Positions 16,443 through 24,770 of a DNA stretch of 64,000 nucleotides are shown here, piece by piece. The DNA comes from JAGOCV01 sp049445855. GTDB lineage: Bacteria; Pseudomonadota; Gammaproteobacteria; Burkholderiales; Burkholderiaceae_C. The stretch is from NCBI RefSeq assembly GCF_049445855.1, contig NZ_JBMSDV010000006.1:62001-126000 (forward strand), read 5' to 3'. Position numbers and translations under genes: made by a program. How positions within the stretch are numbered: the stretch's first letter is position 1; the number at the start of each line of letters is the position of its first letter. Below the pieces are notes generated by a model that ran no database searches, was not told where the DNA came from, and saw only the letters and a list, made by a program, of their open reading frames with translations.

Positions 16443-17908
16443 ATCAGGACGATGTCGTACTGGGCTTGACCCATCGACGTCTCGCTTTGCAGCGAGATCG
16501 GCTTGCCGATGAAGTCCGACAGGCCGGCCAGATGCTGGCTTTCCTCGTCGAGCAGGATCTCGATGACCTTCGGTGAGGCCACGACGCGGAACTCACGCGG
16601 ATTGAACTGGCGGGCCTCGCGCAGGATCTCGCGCAGGATGTCGTACGCGACTGTGCGCGAGGTCTTCAGGATGCCCTGTCCCTGGCACGCCTCGCACGGT
16701 TCGCACAGCATGTGGGCGAGCGATTCGCGCGTGCGCTTGCGCGTCATCTCCACCAGGCCGAGTTGCGAGAAGCCGCCCGCCATGGTCTTCACGCGGTCGC
16801 GCCCGAGCTGCTTGCGGAACTCGCCCAGCACGGCGTCGCGATGATCCTCGCGCACCATGTCGATGAAGTCCACGATGATGATGCCGCCCAGGTTGCGCAG
16901 CCGCAGTTGCCGCGCAATGGCCTGCGCGGCCTCCAGGTTGGTCTTGAAGATGGTGTCGTCGAAATTGCGGGCGCCGACGAAGCCGCCGGTGTTCACGTCC
17001 ACCGTGGTCAGCGCCTCGGTCTGGTCGACGATGAGGTAGCCGCCGGATTTGAGGTCCACACGCTTGCCGAGTGCGCGCGCAATCTCGTCGTCGATGGAAA
17101 ACAGGTCGAAGATGGGCCGCTCGCCCTTGTAGAGCGCGAGCTTGGTGGCCGCAGCCGGCATGAATTCGCGGCCGAAGGCCAGCAGCATGTCGAATTGCTC
17201 GCGCGAATCGAGGCGGATGGTGCCGGTGTCTTCGTTCACCAGATCCCGCAGCACGCGCTGCAGCAGGTTCAGGTCCTGGTGCAACAGCGAGGTGGCAGGC
17301 AGGCGTGTCGCGGCATCCTTGATGCGCGCCCAGGTCTTGCGCAGGTAGGCCACGTCTTCGGCCAGCTCGGCGTCGGTGGCCTCTTCGCCGTTCGTCCGCA
17401 GGATGAACCCGCCGCCCTGCGGCCCGGCGAGCGCCTGCAGCCGCTTGCGCAGCGACTCGCGCTGCTCGGTGGGAATCTTCTGCGACACGCCGATGTGGTC
17501 GTCCTGCGGCAGGAACACCAGCAGGCGGCCGGCGATGCTGATCTGCGACGACAGGCGCGCGCCCTTGGTACCGATCGGGTCCTTGATGACCTGCACCATG
17601 ATGGACTGGCCTTCGAACACCTGCTTCTCGATGGGCACTGGCGGCTGCGCATTGCGCTGCGTGCCATTCTCTCCGTGGTGGTTGCCGTGCAGATCGGCCA
17701 CATGCAGGAAGGCCGCACGCTCCAGGCCGATGTCGATGAACGCCGACTGCATGCCCGGCAGCACGCGCGACACCTTGCCGAGGTAGACGTTGCCGACGAG
17801 GCCGCGCTCGAGCGTCCGCTCGACATGCAGTTCCTGCACCGCACCGTTCTCGACGACCGCGACGCGGGTTTCCTGGGGCGACCAGTTGATGAGGATGTCT
17901 TGCTGCAT
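16439..17908 (-). CDS. rng: Ribonuclease G
   Basis: Endoribonuclease of the RNase E/G family that matures the 16S rRNA 5' end and degrades mRNA. The 489-residue product has the S1 domain near the N-terminus (GNVYLGKVSRVLPGMQSAFIDIG), the 5'-sensor region, the DNase I-like catalytic site with DVNTGGFVG and IIIVDFIDM (metal-binding Asp residues), and a zinc-link cysteine region (CEPCEACQGQG). It lacks the long disordered C-terminus of RNase E. It ends a long minus-strand operon beginning at yebC. Confidence 0.94.
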   Translation of the reverse strand: MQQDILINWSPQETRVAVVENGAVQELHVERTLERGLVGNVYLGKVSRVLPGMQSAFIDIGLERAAFLHVADLHGNHHGENGTQRNAQPPVPIEKQVFEGQSIMVQVIKDPIGTKGARLSSQISIAGRLLVFLPQDDHIGVSQKIPTEQRESLRKRLQALAGPQGGGFILRTNGEEATDAELAEDVAYLRKTWARIKDAATRLPATSLLHQDLNLLQRVLRDLVNEDTGTIRLDSREQFDMLLAFGREFMPAAATKLALYKGERPIFDLFSIDDEIARALGKRVDLKSGGYLIVDQTEALTTVDVNTGGFVGARNFDDTIFKTNLEAAQAIARQLRLRNLGGIIIVDFIDMVREDHRDAVLGEFRKQLGRDRVKTMAGGFSQLGLVEMTRKRTRESLAHMLCEPCEACQGQGILKTSRTVAYDILREILREARQFNPREFRVVASPKVIEILLDEESQHLAGLSDFIGKPISLQSETSMGQAQYDIVLI

Positions 17909-17917
17909 GTTGTTCTT

Positions 17918-18523
17918 TCAGACGCTGCGCAGACCTGCCTCGCGCAGCAGCCGTGCTGTCTCGAACATCGGCAGGCCCATGATGCCAGAGTAGCTGCCGC
18001 TGATGTGCGGGATGAACGCCGCCGCCCTGCCCTGCACGGCATAGGCGCCTGCCTTGCCCATCGGTTCGCCCGTTGCCACATAAGCCCGCAGTTGTGCGGC
18101 GGTCAGATCCGCGAAGGTCACGCGCGAATCGCTGAGCGCTGCCAGACGCTTGCGGCCCGCCTGGACCGCCACGGCCGTCAGCACGCGGTGCGTGGTGCCG
18201 GACAGTTCGGCCAGCATGCGGCGGGCATCGGCTGCGTCGGCGGGCTTGCCGTAGATCGTTCGACCCAGTGCCACCGTGGTGTCCGAGCAAAGCACGGGCG
18301 CCGGCGGCAAGCCCCGGCGCTTCAGGCGTGCAACCGCAGCATCGAGCTTGAGGCCCGTGACGCGCTGCACATAGCGCGAAGGCGCTTCACCCACCAGCGG
18401 CTCTTCCAGCGCCTCGGCGTCTTCCGACGCGTCGGGCAGCAGCAACTCGTGCCGCACGCCGAGCTGCTCCAGCAACTGGCGGCGGCGCGGGCTTTGGGAT
18501 GCGAGGTAAATGAAATCGGGCAC
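17918..18523 (-). CDS. maf: Maf nucleotide pyrophosphatase (YhdE type)
   Basis: Nucleoside triphosphate pyrophosphatase of 201 residues, probably a dTTP/UTP-hydrolysing house-cleaning enzyme. The N-terminal substrate loop is ASQSPRRRQLLEQLG. The catalytic Asp lies in VLCSDTTVALG, and YGKPADAADARRMLAELSGTTHRVLTAV and the ending GAYAVQGRAAAFIPHISGSYSGIMGLP are typical of the YhdE subgroup. It sits nine bases from rlmH and nine from rng. Confidence 0.92.
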   Translation of the reverse strand: MPDFIYLASQSPRRRQLLEQLGVRHELLLPDASEDAEALEEPLVGEAPSRYVQRVTGLKLDAAVARLKRRGLPPAPVLCSDTTVALGRTIYGKPADAADARRMLAELSGTTHRVLTAVAVQAGRKRLAALSDSRVTFADLTAAQLRAYVATGEPMGKAGAYAVQGRAAAFIPHISGSYSGIMGLPMFETARLLREAGLRSV

Positions 18524-18532
18524 GGGGATTGT

Positions 18533-19000
18533 CTATTCGCGGTGATACGGATGGTTGGCGTTGATCGACCAGGCACGGTAGAGCTGCTCGATCAGCAGCA
18601 CGCGCACCATGGCGTGCGGCAGCGTCAGGTCAGACAGTCGGATGCGTTCATGCGCCGCTTGCCGGAACGCCGGGTCGAGCCCGTCGGGGCCGCCGATGAC
18701 CAGTGCAACGTCGTCGCTTTCCAGTTGCCAGCTTTTCAGCTTGGCGGCCAACGCGACGGTGGTGAGCGACGTGCCGCGTTCGTCCAGCGCCACCACGCGG
18801 CATCCACGCGGGATGACGGCTTCGATGCGCGCGCGTTCGGCGGCGTAGAGGGTTTCGAGCGACTTGGAGCCGCGTGGCTCCGTCTTCACGGCCTTCAGCT
18901 CGACCTTGAGCTCGGGCGGGAATCGCTTGGCATAGTCGTCATAGGCCTGCTGCGCCCAGTCGGGCACTCGCTGGCCAACGGCGACCAGCAGCAGCTTCAT
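18533..19000 (-). CDS. rlmH: 23S rRNA pseudouridine-1915 N3-methyltransferase RlmH
   Basis: SPOUT-class methyltransferase that modifies pseudouridine 1915 in helix 69 of 23S rRNA. Read from the ATG at 19000 the product is 155 residues, exactly the usual length. The knot motifs LVIGGPDGLDPAFRQAA, LSDLTLPHAMVRVLLIEQLYRAWSI and the C-terminal NHPYHRE are diagnostic. The start overlaps the rsfS stop as ATGA, the common neighbour arrangement. Confidence 0.96.
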   Translation of the reverse strand: MKLLLVAVGQRVPDWAQQAYDDYAKRFPPELKVELKAVKTEPRGSKSLETLYAAERARIEAVIPRGCRVVALDERGTSLTTVALAAKLKSWQLESDDVALVIGGPDGLDPAFRQAAHERIRLSDLTLPHAMVRVLLIEQLYRAWSINANHPYHRE

Positions 19001-19608
19001 GCCTTTTTGGCAGGGGCCTTCTTGGCGGGCGCCTTTGCAGCGGGCCTGGCCACAGGCTTGGCCGCCGCTTTGGCAGCGGTCTTGGCAGCGGTCTTTTTCG
19101 CCGCAGGATTTCCAACCACCGCCTTGGGAGGTGCTGACTTTGCCGGCGCCGACTTCGCAGATGTCTTCTTTGCGGCAGTCTTGCCGCCCGCGACCTTCTT
19201 CGCAGGTGCCTTCTCGGGCAGCTTCGCCGCCGGCTTGGGAGCGCCGAGCTTCAGGCGCAGCGGCTTCTCGCCCCAGATTTCCTCGAGGTGGTAATACGTG
19301 CGGATGGCCGGCTGCATGATGTGCGCCACGGCGGCACCGCAGTCCACGATGATCCACTCGCCATTTTCTTCACCCTCGATGCGCGGCTTGGCGAAGCCGG
19401 CTTCACGCACGGCGTCGCGCACGCTGGCGGCAAGTGCCTTGGTCTGGCGGTTGGAAGTACCGGAGGCGACGATCACGCGCTCGAAGAGCGGCGAGAGATG
19501 TTCGGTGTTGAATACCTGGATGTCCTGGGCCTTGACGTCCTCCAGGCCATCGATGATGGCGCGCTGGAGTTTCTGGGTGTCTTTCTTGGCGGCGGATTCA
19601 GTGGTCAT
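18997..19608 (-). CDS. rsfS: Ribosomal silencing factor RsfS with long Lys/Ala-rich tail
   Basis: RsfS (Iojap/YbeB) binds ribosomal protein L14 and blocks subunit joining under starvation. The conserved domain covers residues 10-122 (LQRAIIDGLEDVKAQDIQVF, RVIVASGTSNRQTKALA, GEWIIVDCGAAVAHIM, YYHLEEIWG). About 80 extra residues follow, made almost entirely of Ala, Lys and Pro in AAK/PAKKA repeats, like the C-terminus of histone H1 or AlgP. The usual family length is 105-130, so this 203-residue version is extended. The start at 19608 overlaps the nadD stop. Confidence 0.93.
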   Translation of the reverse strand: MTTESAAKKDTQKLQRAIIDGLEDVKAQDIQVFNTEHLSPLFERVIVASGTSNRQTKALAASVRDAVREAGFAKPRIEGEENGEWIIVDCGAAVAHIMQPAIRTYYHLEEIWGEKPLRLKLGAPKPAAKLPEKAPAKKVAGGKTAAKKTSAKSAPAKSAPPKAVVGNPAAKKTAAKTAAKAAAKPVARPAAKAPAKKAPAKKA

Positions 19609-20204
19609 CAGGTCGGCTGGTAGAGGTGATGTTGGGCAATATAGCGCGCAACCGGGCCGGATACCAACGGGGAAGTCGGCAGGCCGGCGGCGGCGCGCTG
19701 TCGGATATCGGTGGAGTTGGTCTCCGTGGGCGTCATGACGATGTGTTCGACACGTGCGCCGGATTCGCTCTGCCAGGGTATGGGCGTTGCTGAAGACGTT
19801 GCCGATTGTGCCCGATTTGCTATTGAAATGGTAGCTAGGCCAAGGATTTCCCGCCATTCGTGCCAGCGTGTGAAGTCGCGCGCCTGGTCGGTGCCCATGA
19901 TGAGCACCAGCTCGGCCCCCGGGTATTCGGCGCGCAGCTCCCGAAGGGTTTCCACCGTGTAGGTCGGGCCGTCGCGGTCGATTTCGCGTGTATCGACCAC
20001 GACGCGGGGCAGTTCGCCGAAAGCCAGCCGCGCCATGGCGAGGCGATGCTCCGCCGACGACAGGTTGCGGGCCTTGTGCCAGGCTTGGCCGGTAGGGAAA
20101 ACGCGCAGGCTGTGCAGGCCGAGCTGGTCGAGCGCGGCCTCGATCAGCGCGAGATGCGCAGCGTGTGGCGGATCGAACGCACCGCCGAAGATGCCGATGC
20201 GCAT
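19608..20204 (-). CDS. nadD: Nicotinate-nucleotide adenylyltransferase NadD
   Basis: Makes nicotinate adenine dinucleotide from NaMN and ATP in NAD synthesis. The 198-residue protein starts MRIGIFGGAFDPPHAAHL, containing the nucleotidyltransferase GGxFDPxHxxH motif. LVLIMGTDQARDFTRWHEW and the ending TDIRQRAAAGLPTSPLVSGPVARYI are family-typical. The ATG at 20204 overlaps the hemF stop (TGATG); an ATG nine bases upstream would add MAL. It is upstream of rsfS in the classic nadD-rsfS-rlmH order. Confidence 0.94.
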   Translation of the reverse strand: MRIGIFGGAFDPPHAAHLALIEAALDQLGLHSLRVFPTGQAWHKARNLSSAEHRLAMARLAFGELPRVVVDTREIDRDGPTYTVETLRELRAEYPGAELVLIMGTDQARDFTRWHEWREILGLATISIANRAQSATSSATPIPWQSESGARVEHIVMTPTETNSTDIRQRAAAGLPTSPLVSGPVARYIAQHHLYQPT

Positions 20205-21127
20205 CAGAGCCATTCGCGGCGCACCAGGTATTTCTGGTAGAGCTCGTCTTCGGTCGTGCCCCTGACGGTCTTGCGGTCGTAGGCCCAGCTCGCCAGCGGC
20301 GGCATGGACATGAGGATGGACTCCGTGCGCCCGCCCGACTGCAGGCCGAAATGCGTGCCGCGGTCCCACACGAGATTGAACTCGACATAGCGGCCACGGC
20401 GGTAAAGCTGGAAGTCGCGCTCGCGCTCGCCGAAGGGCATGTTGCGGCGCTTCGCGACGATGGGCAGGTAAGCGTCCAGGAATGAATCACCGACTGCGCT
20501 GGTCATCGCAAAACTCTGCGCGAAACCCAGCTCGGAGAAGTCGTCGAAGAAGATGCCGCCGATGCCACGCTGCTCGTTGCGGTGCTTGAGGAAGAAATAT
20601 TCGTCGCACCACTTCTTGAAGCGCGGGTACTTGTCGTCTCCGAACGGCGCGAGCGCATCGCGGCAGGTGCGGTGGAAATGCACCGCGTCTTCCTCGAAAC
20701 CGTAGCACGGCGTCAGGTCCATGCCGCCGCCGAACCAGCCCACCGCGTCCTTGCCGCGCGGCTTGGCCGCGAGCATGCGCACGTTCATGTGCACGATGGG
20801 CACGAACGGGTTGCGCGGATGAAACACCAGCGACACGCCCATGGCCTCGAAGGGTGCGCCTTCCAGCTCGGGCCGCAGCGACGTGGCCGACGGAGGAAGC
20901 CTGGTGCCACGCACGTGCGAGAAGCCGCAACCCGCCCTTTCGAACAGGTACCCGTTCTCCATGATCTTCGTGACGCCTTCGCCCTGAAGCGGTTCGCCGC
21001 GCTTCTTCTTCCAGGGGTCGGCGCGGAACTCCGCGCCGTCCACCTCGGAAATGGCGGTGGTGATGCGCTCCTGCAGGTCGGTCAGGTAGTCGCGGACCGT
21101 CTCGACATTGGCGATGTCCATGGTCAT
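20204..21127 (-). CDS. hemF: Oxygen-dependent coproporphyrinogen III oxidase HemF
   Basis: Converts coproporphyrinogen III to protoporphyrinogen IX in aerobic haem synthesis. The product is 307 residues with conserved GGGMDLTPCYGFEEDAVHFH, RGIGGIFFDDF, FQLYRRGRYVEFNLVWDRGT and the terminal SMPPLASWAY. Start may be the ATG at 21127 or the one six bases later. It lies between purD and nadD in the same-strand operon. Confidence 0.96.
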   Translation of the reverse strand: MTMDIANVETVRDYLTDLQERITTAISEVDGAEFRADPWKKKRGEPLQGEGVTKIMENGYLFERAGCGFSHVRGTRLPPSATSLRPELEGAPFEAMGVSLVFHPRNPFVPIVHMNVRMLAAKPRGKDAVGWFGGGMDLTPCYGFEEDAVHFHRTCRDALAPFGDDKYPRFKKWCDEYFFLKHRNEQRGIGGIFFDDFSELGFAQSFAMTSAVGDSFLDAYLPIVAKRRNMPFGERERDFQLYRRGRYVEFNLVWDRGTHFGLQSGGRTESILMSMPPLASWAYDRKTVRGTTEDELYQKYLVRREWL

Positions 21128-21145
21128 GACAGTCCGCGTCCGGGT

Positions 21146-22426
21146 TCAGCCACGGATGGCGCGGAAGCCGATGTCGCGGCGCATCTGGGCGCCATCGAAG
21201 CGGATGCCGGATGCGAGTTCGTAGGCGCGCTGCTGGGCCAGCTTCACGCTGTCGCCCAGCGCCGTGACGCAGAGCACGCGGCCGCCGCTGGTGACGAGCT
21301 GGTCACCCTGCTGTGCGGTTGCTGCGTGGAACACCACGCCGTCCGGCTGCTCGGCCGGCAAGCCGGTGATGGCGTCGCCCTTGCGCGGCTCGAGCGGGTA
21401 ACCGGCCGAAGCCATCACCACGCCCAGTGCCACGCGACGGTCCCACTCCAGTTCCACGGTGTCGAGCTTGCCGTCGGTGCCGGCCGACAGCACATCGAAC
21501 AGGTCTGACTTCAGGCGCATCATGATCGGCTGCGTTTCGGGGTCACCCATGCGGCAGTTGAACTCGAGCGTCTTGACCTGGCCTTCGGCGTCGATCATCA
21601 GGCCCGCATACAGGAAGCCGGTGTAGGTGATGCCGTCCTTCTCCATGCCGCGGATGGTGGGCAGGATGATCTCGCGCATGGCACGGGCATGCACCTGCGC
21701 CGTGACGACGGGCGCGGGCGAATACGCGCCCATGCCGCCGGTGTTGGGGCCTTCGTCGGCGTCCAGCAGCCGCTTGTGGTCCTGACTGGTGGCCAGCGGG
21801 ATCACGTTCTTGCCGTCCGACAGCACGATGAAGCTGGCTTCCTCGCCCTGCAGGAATTCCTCGATGACGACGCGCGCGCCGCCCTCGTTGTGCGCAACCC
21901 CGAACTTGTTGTCCAGCAGCATGAAGTCGATGGCTTCGTGCGCTTCGGCCAGCGTCATGGCCACGACCACACCCTTGCCCGCCGCCAGGCCGTCGGCCTT
22001 GATGACGATGGGCGCACCCTTGCGATCCACATACGCGTGGGCCTGCACCACGTCGGTGAAGGTTTCGTATTCGGCCGTGGGAATGCCGTGGCGCTTCATG
22101 AAGGCCTTGCTGAAAGCCTTGGAGCTTTCGAGTTGGGCGGCTTCGCGCGTGGCACCGAAGATGCGCAGGCCGTGCGCGCGGAACTCATTCACCATGCCGG
22201 CCGCGAGGAAGGCCTCGGGGCCGACGACCGACAGTGCGATCTTTTCTTCCTGGGCCCAGGCGCGCAGTGCGGCGGGGTCGGTGATGGGAACGTTCTCGAA
22301 GCGGCTGTCGTTGGCCGTGCCGCCGTTACCCGGCGCAATGTACACGCGGGACACCTTGGGCGATTGGGCCAGACGCCAGGCCAGCGCGTGTTCGCGGCCG
22401 CCGCCACCGATGACAAGTGCTTTCAT
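21146..22426 (-). CDS. purD: Phosphoribosylamine-glycine ligase PurD
   Basis: ATP-grasp enzyme joining glycine to phosphoribosylamine in purine synthesis; 426 residues. The N-terminal motif MKALVIGGGGREHALAWRL, the ATP-binding VIKADGLAAGKGVVVA, and the metal-site region LEFNCRMGDPETQPIM are all present. It starts 11 bases after yebC. Confidence 0.97.
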   Translation of the reverse strand: MKALVIGGGGREHALAWRLAQSPKVSRVYIAPGNGGTANDSRFENVPITDPAALRAWAQEEKIALSVVGPEAFLAAGMVNEFRAHGLRIFGATREAAQLESSKAFSKAFMKRHGIPTAEYETFTDVVQAHAYVDRKGAPIVIKADGLAAGKGVVVAMTLAEAHEAIDFMLLDNKFGVAHNEGGARVVIEEFLQGEEASFIVLSDGKNVIPLATSQDHKRLLDADEGPNTGGMGAYSPAPVVTAQVHARAMREIILPTIRGMEKDGITYTGFLYAGLMIDAEGQVKTLEFNCRMGDPETQPIMMRLKSDLFDVLSAGTDGKLDTVELEWDRRVALGVVMASAGYPLEPRKGDAITGLPAEQPDGVVFHAATAQQGDQLVTSGGRVLCVTALGDSVKLAQQRAYELASGIRFDGAQMRRDIGFRAIRG

Positions 22427-22437
22427 GGAGGGTCAGT

Positions 22438-23157
22438 TCAGAGTTGTGCGTTGTGATAGACCTCCTGGACATCGTCCAGGTCTTCCAGCACGTCAAGGAT
22501 CTTCTGCATCTTCGCCACGTCATCGCCCGAAAGCTCGATGGTGTTCTCGGGCCTGAGAGTGACTTCGGCGATACCGGGCTGCAGGCCTGCGGCTTCCAGC
22601 GCGTTCTTCACGGCTTCGAAGTCGCCCGGTGCGGTCAGCACCTCGATGGCACCTTCGTCATCGGCGATCACGTCTTCCGCGCCGGCTTCCAGCGCAACTT
22701 CCATCACCTTGTCTTCGCTGGTGCCGGGCGCGAAGATGAGCTGGCCGCAGTGCTTGAACTGGAAGGCCACCGAGCCCTCGGTGCCCATGTTGCCGCCGTA
22801 CTTGCTGAAGGCGTGGCGCACTTCCGCCACGGTGCGGACACGGTTGTCCGTCATGGTGTCCACCACGATGGCCGCACCGCCGATGCCGTAGCCTTCGTAG
22901 CGGATTTCCTCGTAGCTCACGCCTTCGAGGTTGCCGGTGGCCTTGTCGATGTTGCGCTTGATGGTGTCGGCCGGCACGTTGGCGGCCTTGGCCTTGTCCA
23001 CAGCGAGGCGAAGCCGGGGGTTGGCCGACAGGTCACCGCCCCCGGTGCGGGCCGCGACCATGATTTCGCGGATGGCGCGCGTCCAGATCTTGCCGCGCTT
23101 CTCGTCCTGGCGGCCCTTGCGGTGCTGAATGTTCGCCCATTTACTGTGTCCAGCCAT
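22438..23157 (-). CDS. yebC: YebC/PmpR family regulator (TACO1 family)
   Basis: A 239-residue protein of the YebC/TACO1 family. Members are described as DNA-binding regulators, and more recently as factors that help ribosomes through difficult sequences. The start MAGHSKWANIQHRKGRQDEKRGK, the central domain YEGYGIGGAAIVVDTMTDNRVRT, and FAPGTSEDKVMEVALEAGAEDV are family-typical. It is the first gene of the eight-gene minus-strand operon yebC-purD-hemF-nadD-rsfS-rlmH-maf-rng. A 71-base AT-rich gap to the divergent yjgR probably holds both promoters. Confidence 0.94.
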   Translation of the reverse strand: MAGHSKWANIQHRKGRQDEKRGKIWTRAIREIMVAARTGGGDLSANPRLRLAVDKAKAANVPADTIKRNIDKATGNLEGVSYEEIRYEGYGIGGAAIVVDTMTDNRVRTVAEVRHAFSKYGGNMGTEGSVAFQFKHCGQLIFAPGTSEDKVMEVALEAGAEDVIADDEGAIEVLTAPGDFEAVKNALEAAGLQPGIAEVTLRPENTIELSGDDVAKMQKILDVLEDLDDVQEVYHNAQL

Positions 23158-23228
23158 GGGAAGTCCTTTGTATTGATTTAATCTACAGCCCTCGATTTTA
23201 CTTTTCGAACGAACGAGGGAGCTTTGAC

Positions 23229-24749
23229 ATGGCCGAACCGCTGCTGATGGCGAAAAACGCGGAAACCGAATGCTTTCTGCTGCCAGGCCTGGCCAACCGG
23301 CACGGGTTGATCACCGGGGCAACGGGAACGGGCAAGACTGTCACCCTGCAGACCCTGGCCGAGGGCTTCTCGAAGATCGGCGTTCCGGTCTTCATGGCCG
23401 ACGTGAAGGGCGACCTGACAGGCGCCAGTCAGCAAGGCAATATCGGCGAGAAGCTGGCCGGTGTGCTCAAGGAACGCGGCATCGCCCTTCCCGAGCCTTA
23501 CGCCTGCCCCACCACGCTGTGGGATGTGTTCGGCGAACAGGGCCACCCGGTGCGCGCCACCATCTCCGACATGGGCCCGCTGCTGCTGGGCCGCATGCTC
23601 AACCTCAATGACACCCAGGCCGGGGTACTCAATCTGGTGTTCAAGATCGCGGACGACGCCGGCCTGCTGCTGCTCGATCTGAAAGACCTGCGCACCATCC
23701 TGCAGCACGTGGGCGACAACGCCAGCGCCTTCACGACGCAGTACGGCAACATCAGCGCTGCCAGTGTGGGGGCCATCCAGCGCGGCCTGCTGCAGATCGA
23801 AACCCAGGGCGGTGACAAGTTCTTCGGCGAGCCGATGCTCAACATCGGCGACTTCATGCAGACCGTGGATGGCAAGGGCGTGCTGAACATCCTGGCGGCG
23901 GACAAGCTGATGAATTCGCCGCGCCTGTACGCGACCTTCCTGCTGTGGATGCTGTCGGAGCTGTTCGAGCAGTTGCCAGAAATCGGTGACCCGGAGCAGC
24001 CCAAGCTGGTGTTCTTCTTCGACGAGGCGCACCTGCTGTTCAACGAAGCGCCCAAGGTGCTGGTGGAACGCATCGAACTGGTCGTGCGGCTGGTGCGCTC
24101 CAAAGGCGTAGGCGTGTATTTCGTGACGCAGAACCCGCTGGACATTCCCGACAGTGTGCTCGCGCAACTGGGCAACCGCGTGCAGCACGCGCTGCGCGCC
24201 TTCACGCCGCGTGACCAGAAGGCCGTCAAGGCGACGGCCACCACCATGCGGCAGAAACCGGGCCTGGACATCGAAACCGCCATCACGGAGTTGGCTGTGG
24301 GCGAAGCGCTGATCAGCTTCCTCGATGCGAAGGGCCGACCCGGTGTGACCGAGCGCGTGTTCGTGGTGCCGCCCGGCAGCCAGATCGGCCCGATCACGCC
24401 GCAGCAGCGGCAGGCGCTGATCTCGCAGTCGCTGGTGGCTGGCGTGTACGAGAAGACCGTGGATCGCGAATCTGCCTACGAAAAGTTGCGTGGCCGTGCG
24501 GAAGATGCAGCGACGGAAGCGGATGCACCTGTCCTGCCGACCAAGGCGGGCAAGGGCAAGGCTGCAGCACCCGCGGAAGACGGCAACATGCTCAATGAAA
24601 TCCTGTTCGGCTCCACCGGCCCGCGCGGTGGAAAGCGGGACGGGCTGGTGCAGACCATGGCCAAATCGGCCGTGCGCACCATGGGCACGACCGTCGGCCG
24701 CGAGATCCTGCGCGGCGTGCTGGGCGGCATCTTCGGCAAGAAGCGCTGA
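23229..24749 (+). CDS. HerA-like ATPase, YjgR/DUF853 family
   Basis: P-loop ATPase of 506 residues in the HerA/VirB4-like DUF853 family. Walker A GATGTGKT lies at residues 30-37 after the leader MAKNAETECFLLPGLANRHGLITG. Walker B is PKLVFFFDEAHLLF (about 260) and an Arg-rich region VRLVRSKGVGVYFVTQNPLDIP follows. The C-terminus has a Gly/Arg-rich tail (GTTVGREILRGVLGGIFGKKR). The in vivo role of YjgR is not established. Two membrane/enzyme genes follow closely on the same strand. Confidence 0.88.
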   Translation: MAEPLLMAKNAETECFLLPGLANRHGLITGATGTGKTVTLQTLAEGFSKIGVPVFMADVKGDLTGASQQGNIGEKLAGVLKERGIALPEPYACPTTLWDVFGEQGHPVRATISDMGPLLLGRMLNLNDTQAGVLNLVFKIADDAGLLLLDLKDLRTILQHVGDNASAFTTQYGNISAASVGAIQRGLLQIETQGGDKFFGEPMLNIGDFMQTVDGKGVLNILAADKLMNSPRLYATFLLWMLSELFEQLPEIGDPEQPKLVFFFDEAHLLFNEAPKVLVERIELVVRLVRSKGVGVYFVTQNPLDIPDSVLAQLGNRVQHALRAFTPRDQKAVKATATTMRQKPGLDIETAITELAVGEALISFLDAKGRPGVTERVFVVPPGSQIGPITPQQRQALISQSLVAGVYEKTVDRESAYEKLRGRAEDAATEADAPVLPTKAGKGKAAAPAEDGNMLNEILFGSTGPRGGKRDGLVQTMAKSAVRTMGTTVGREILRGVLGGIFGKKR

Positions 24750-24770
24750 GGAACAGGAAGGTCACACGCC

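Noticed and set aside
18997..19245. The repetitive rsfS tail as a CRISPR or DNA tandem-repeat array
   Set aside because: The repeat is at protein level (Ala/Lys/Pro codons) with irregular DNA units and lies in frame within a gene.
16712..19294. Open frame of 860 codons on the plus strand across rng, maf, rlmH and rsfS
   Set aside because: All four genes on the opposite strand have complete motifs; the frame is a GC-skew artefact.
23187..23222. CCCTCG...CGAGGG inverted repeat in the yebC/yjgR intergenic region as a terminator or operator
   Set aside because: The spacer is about 20 bases, arms are short, and there is no T-run; chance pairing in GC-rich DNA is likely.
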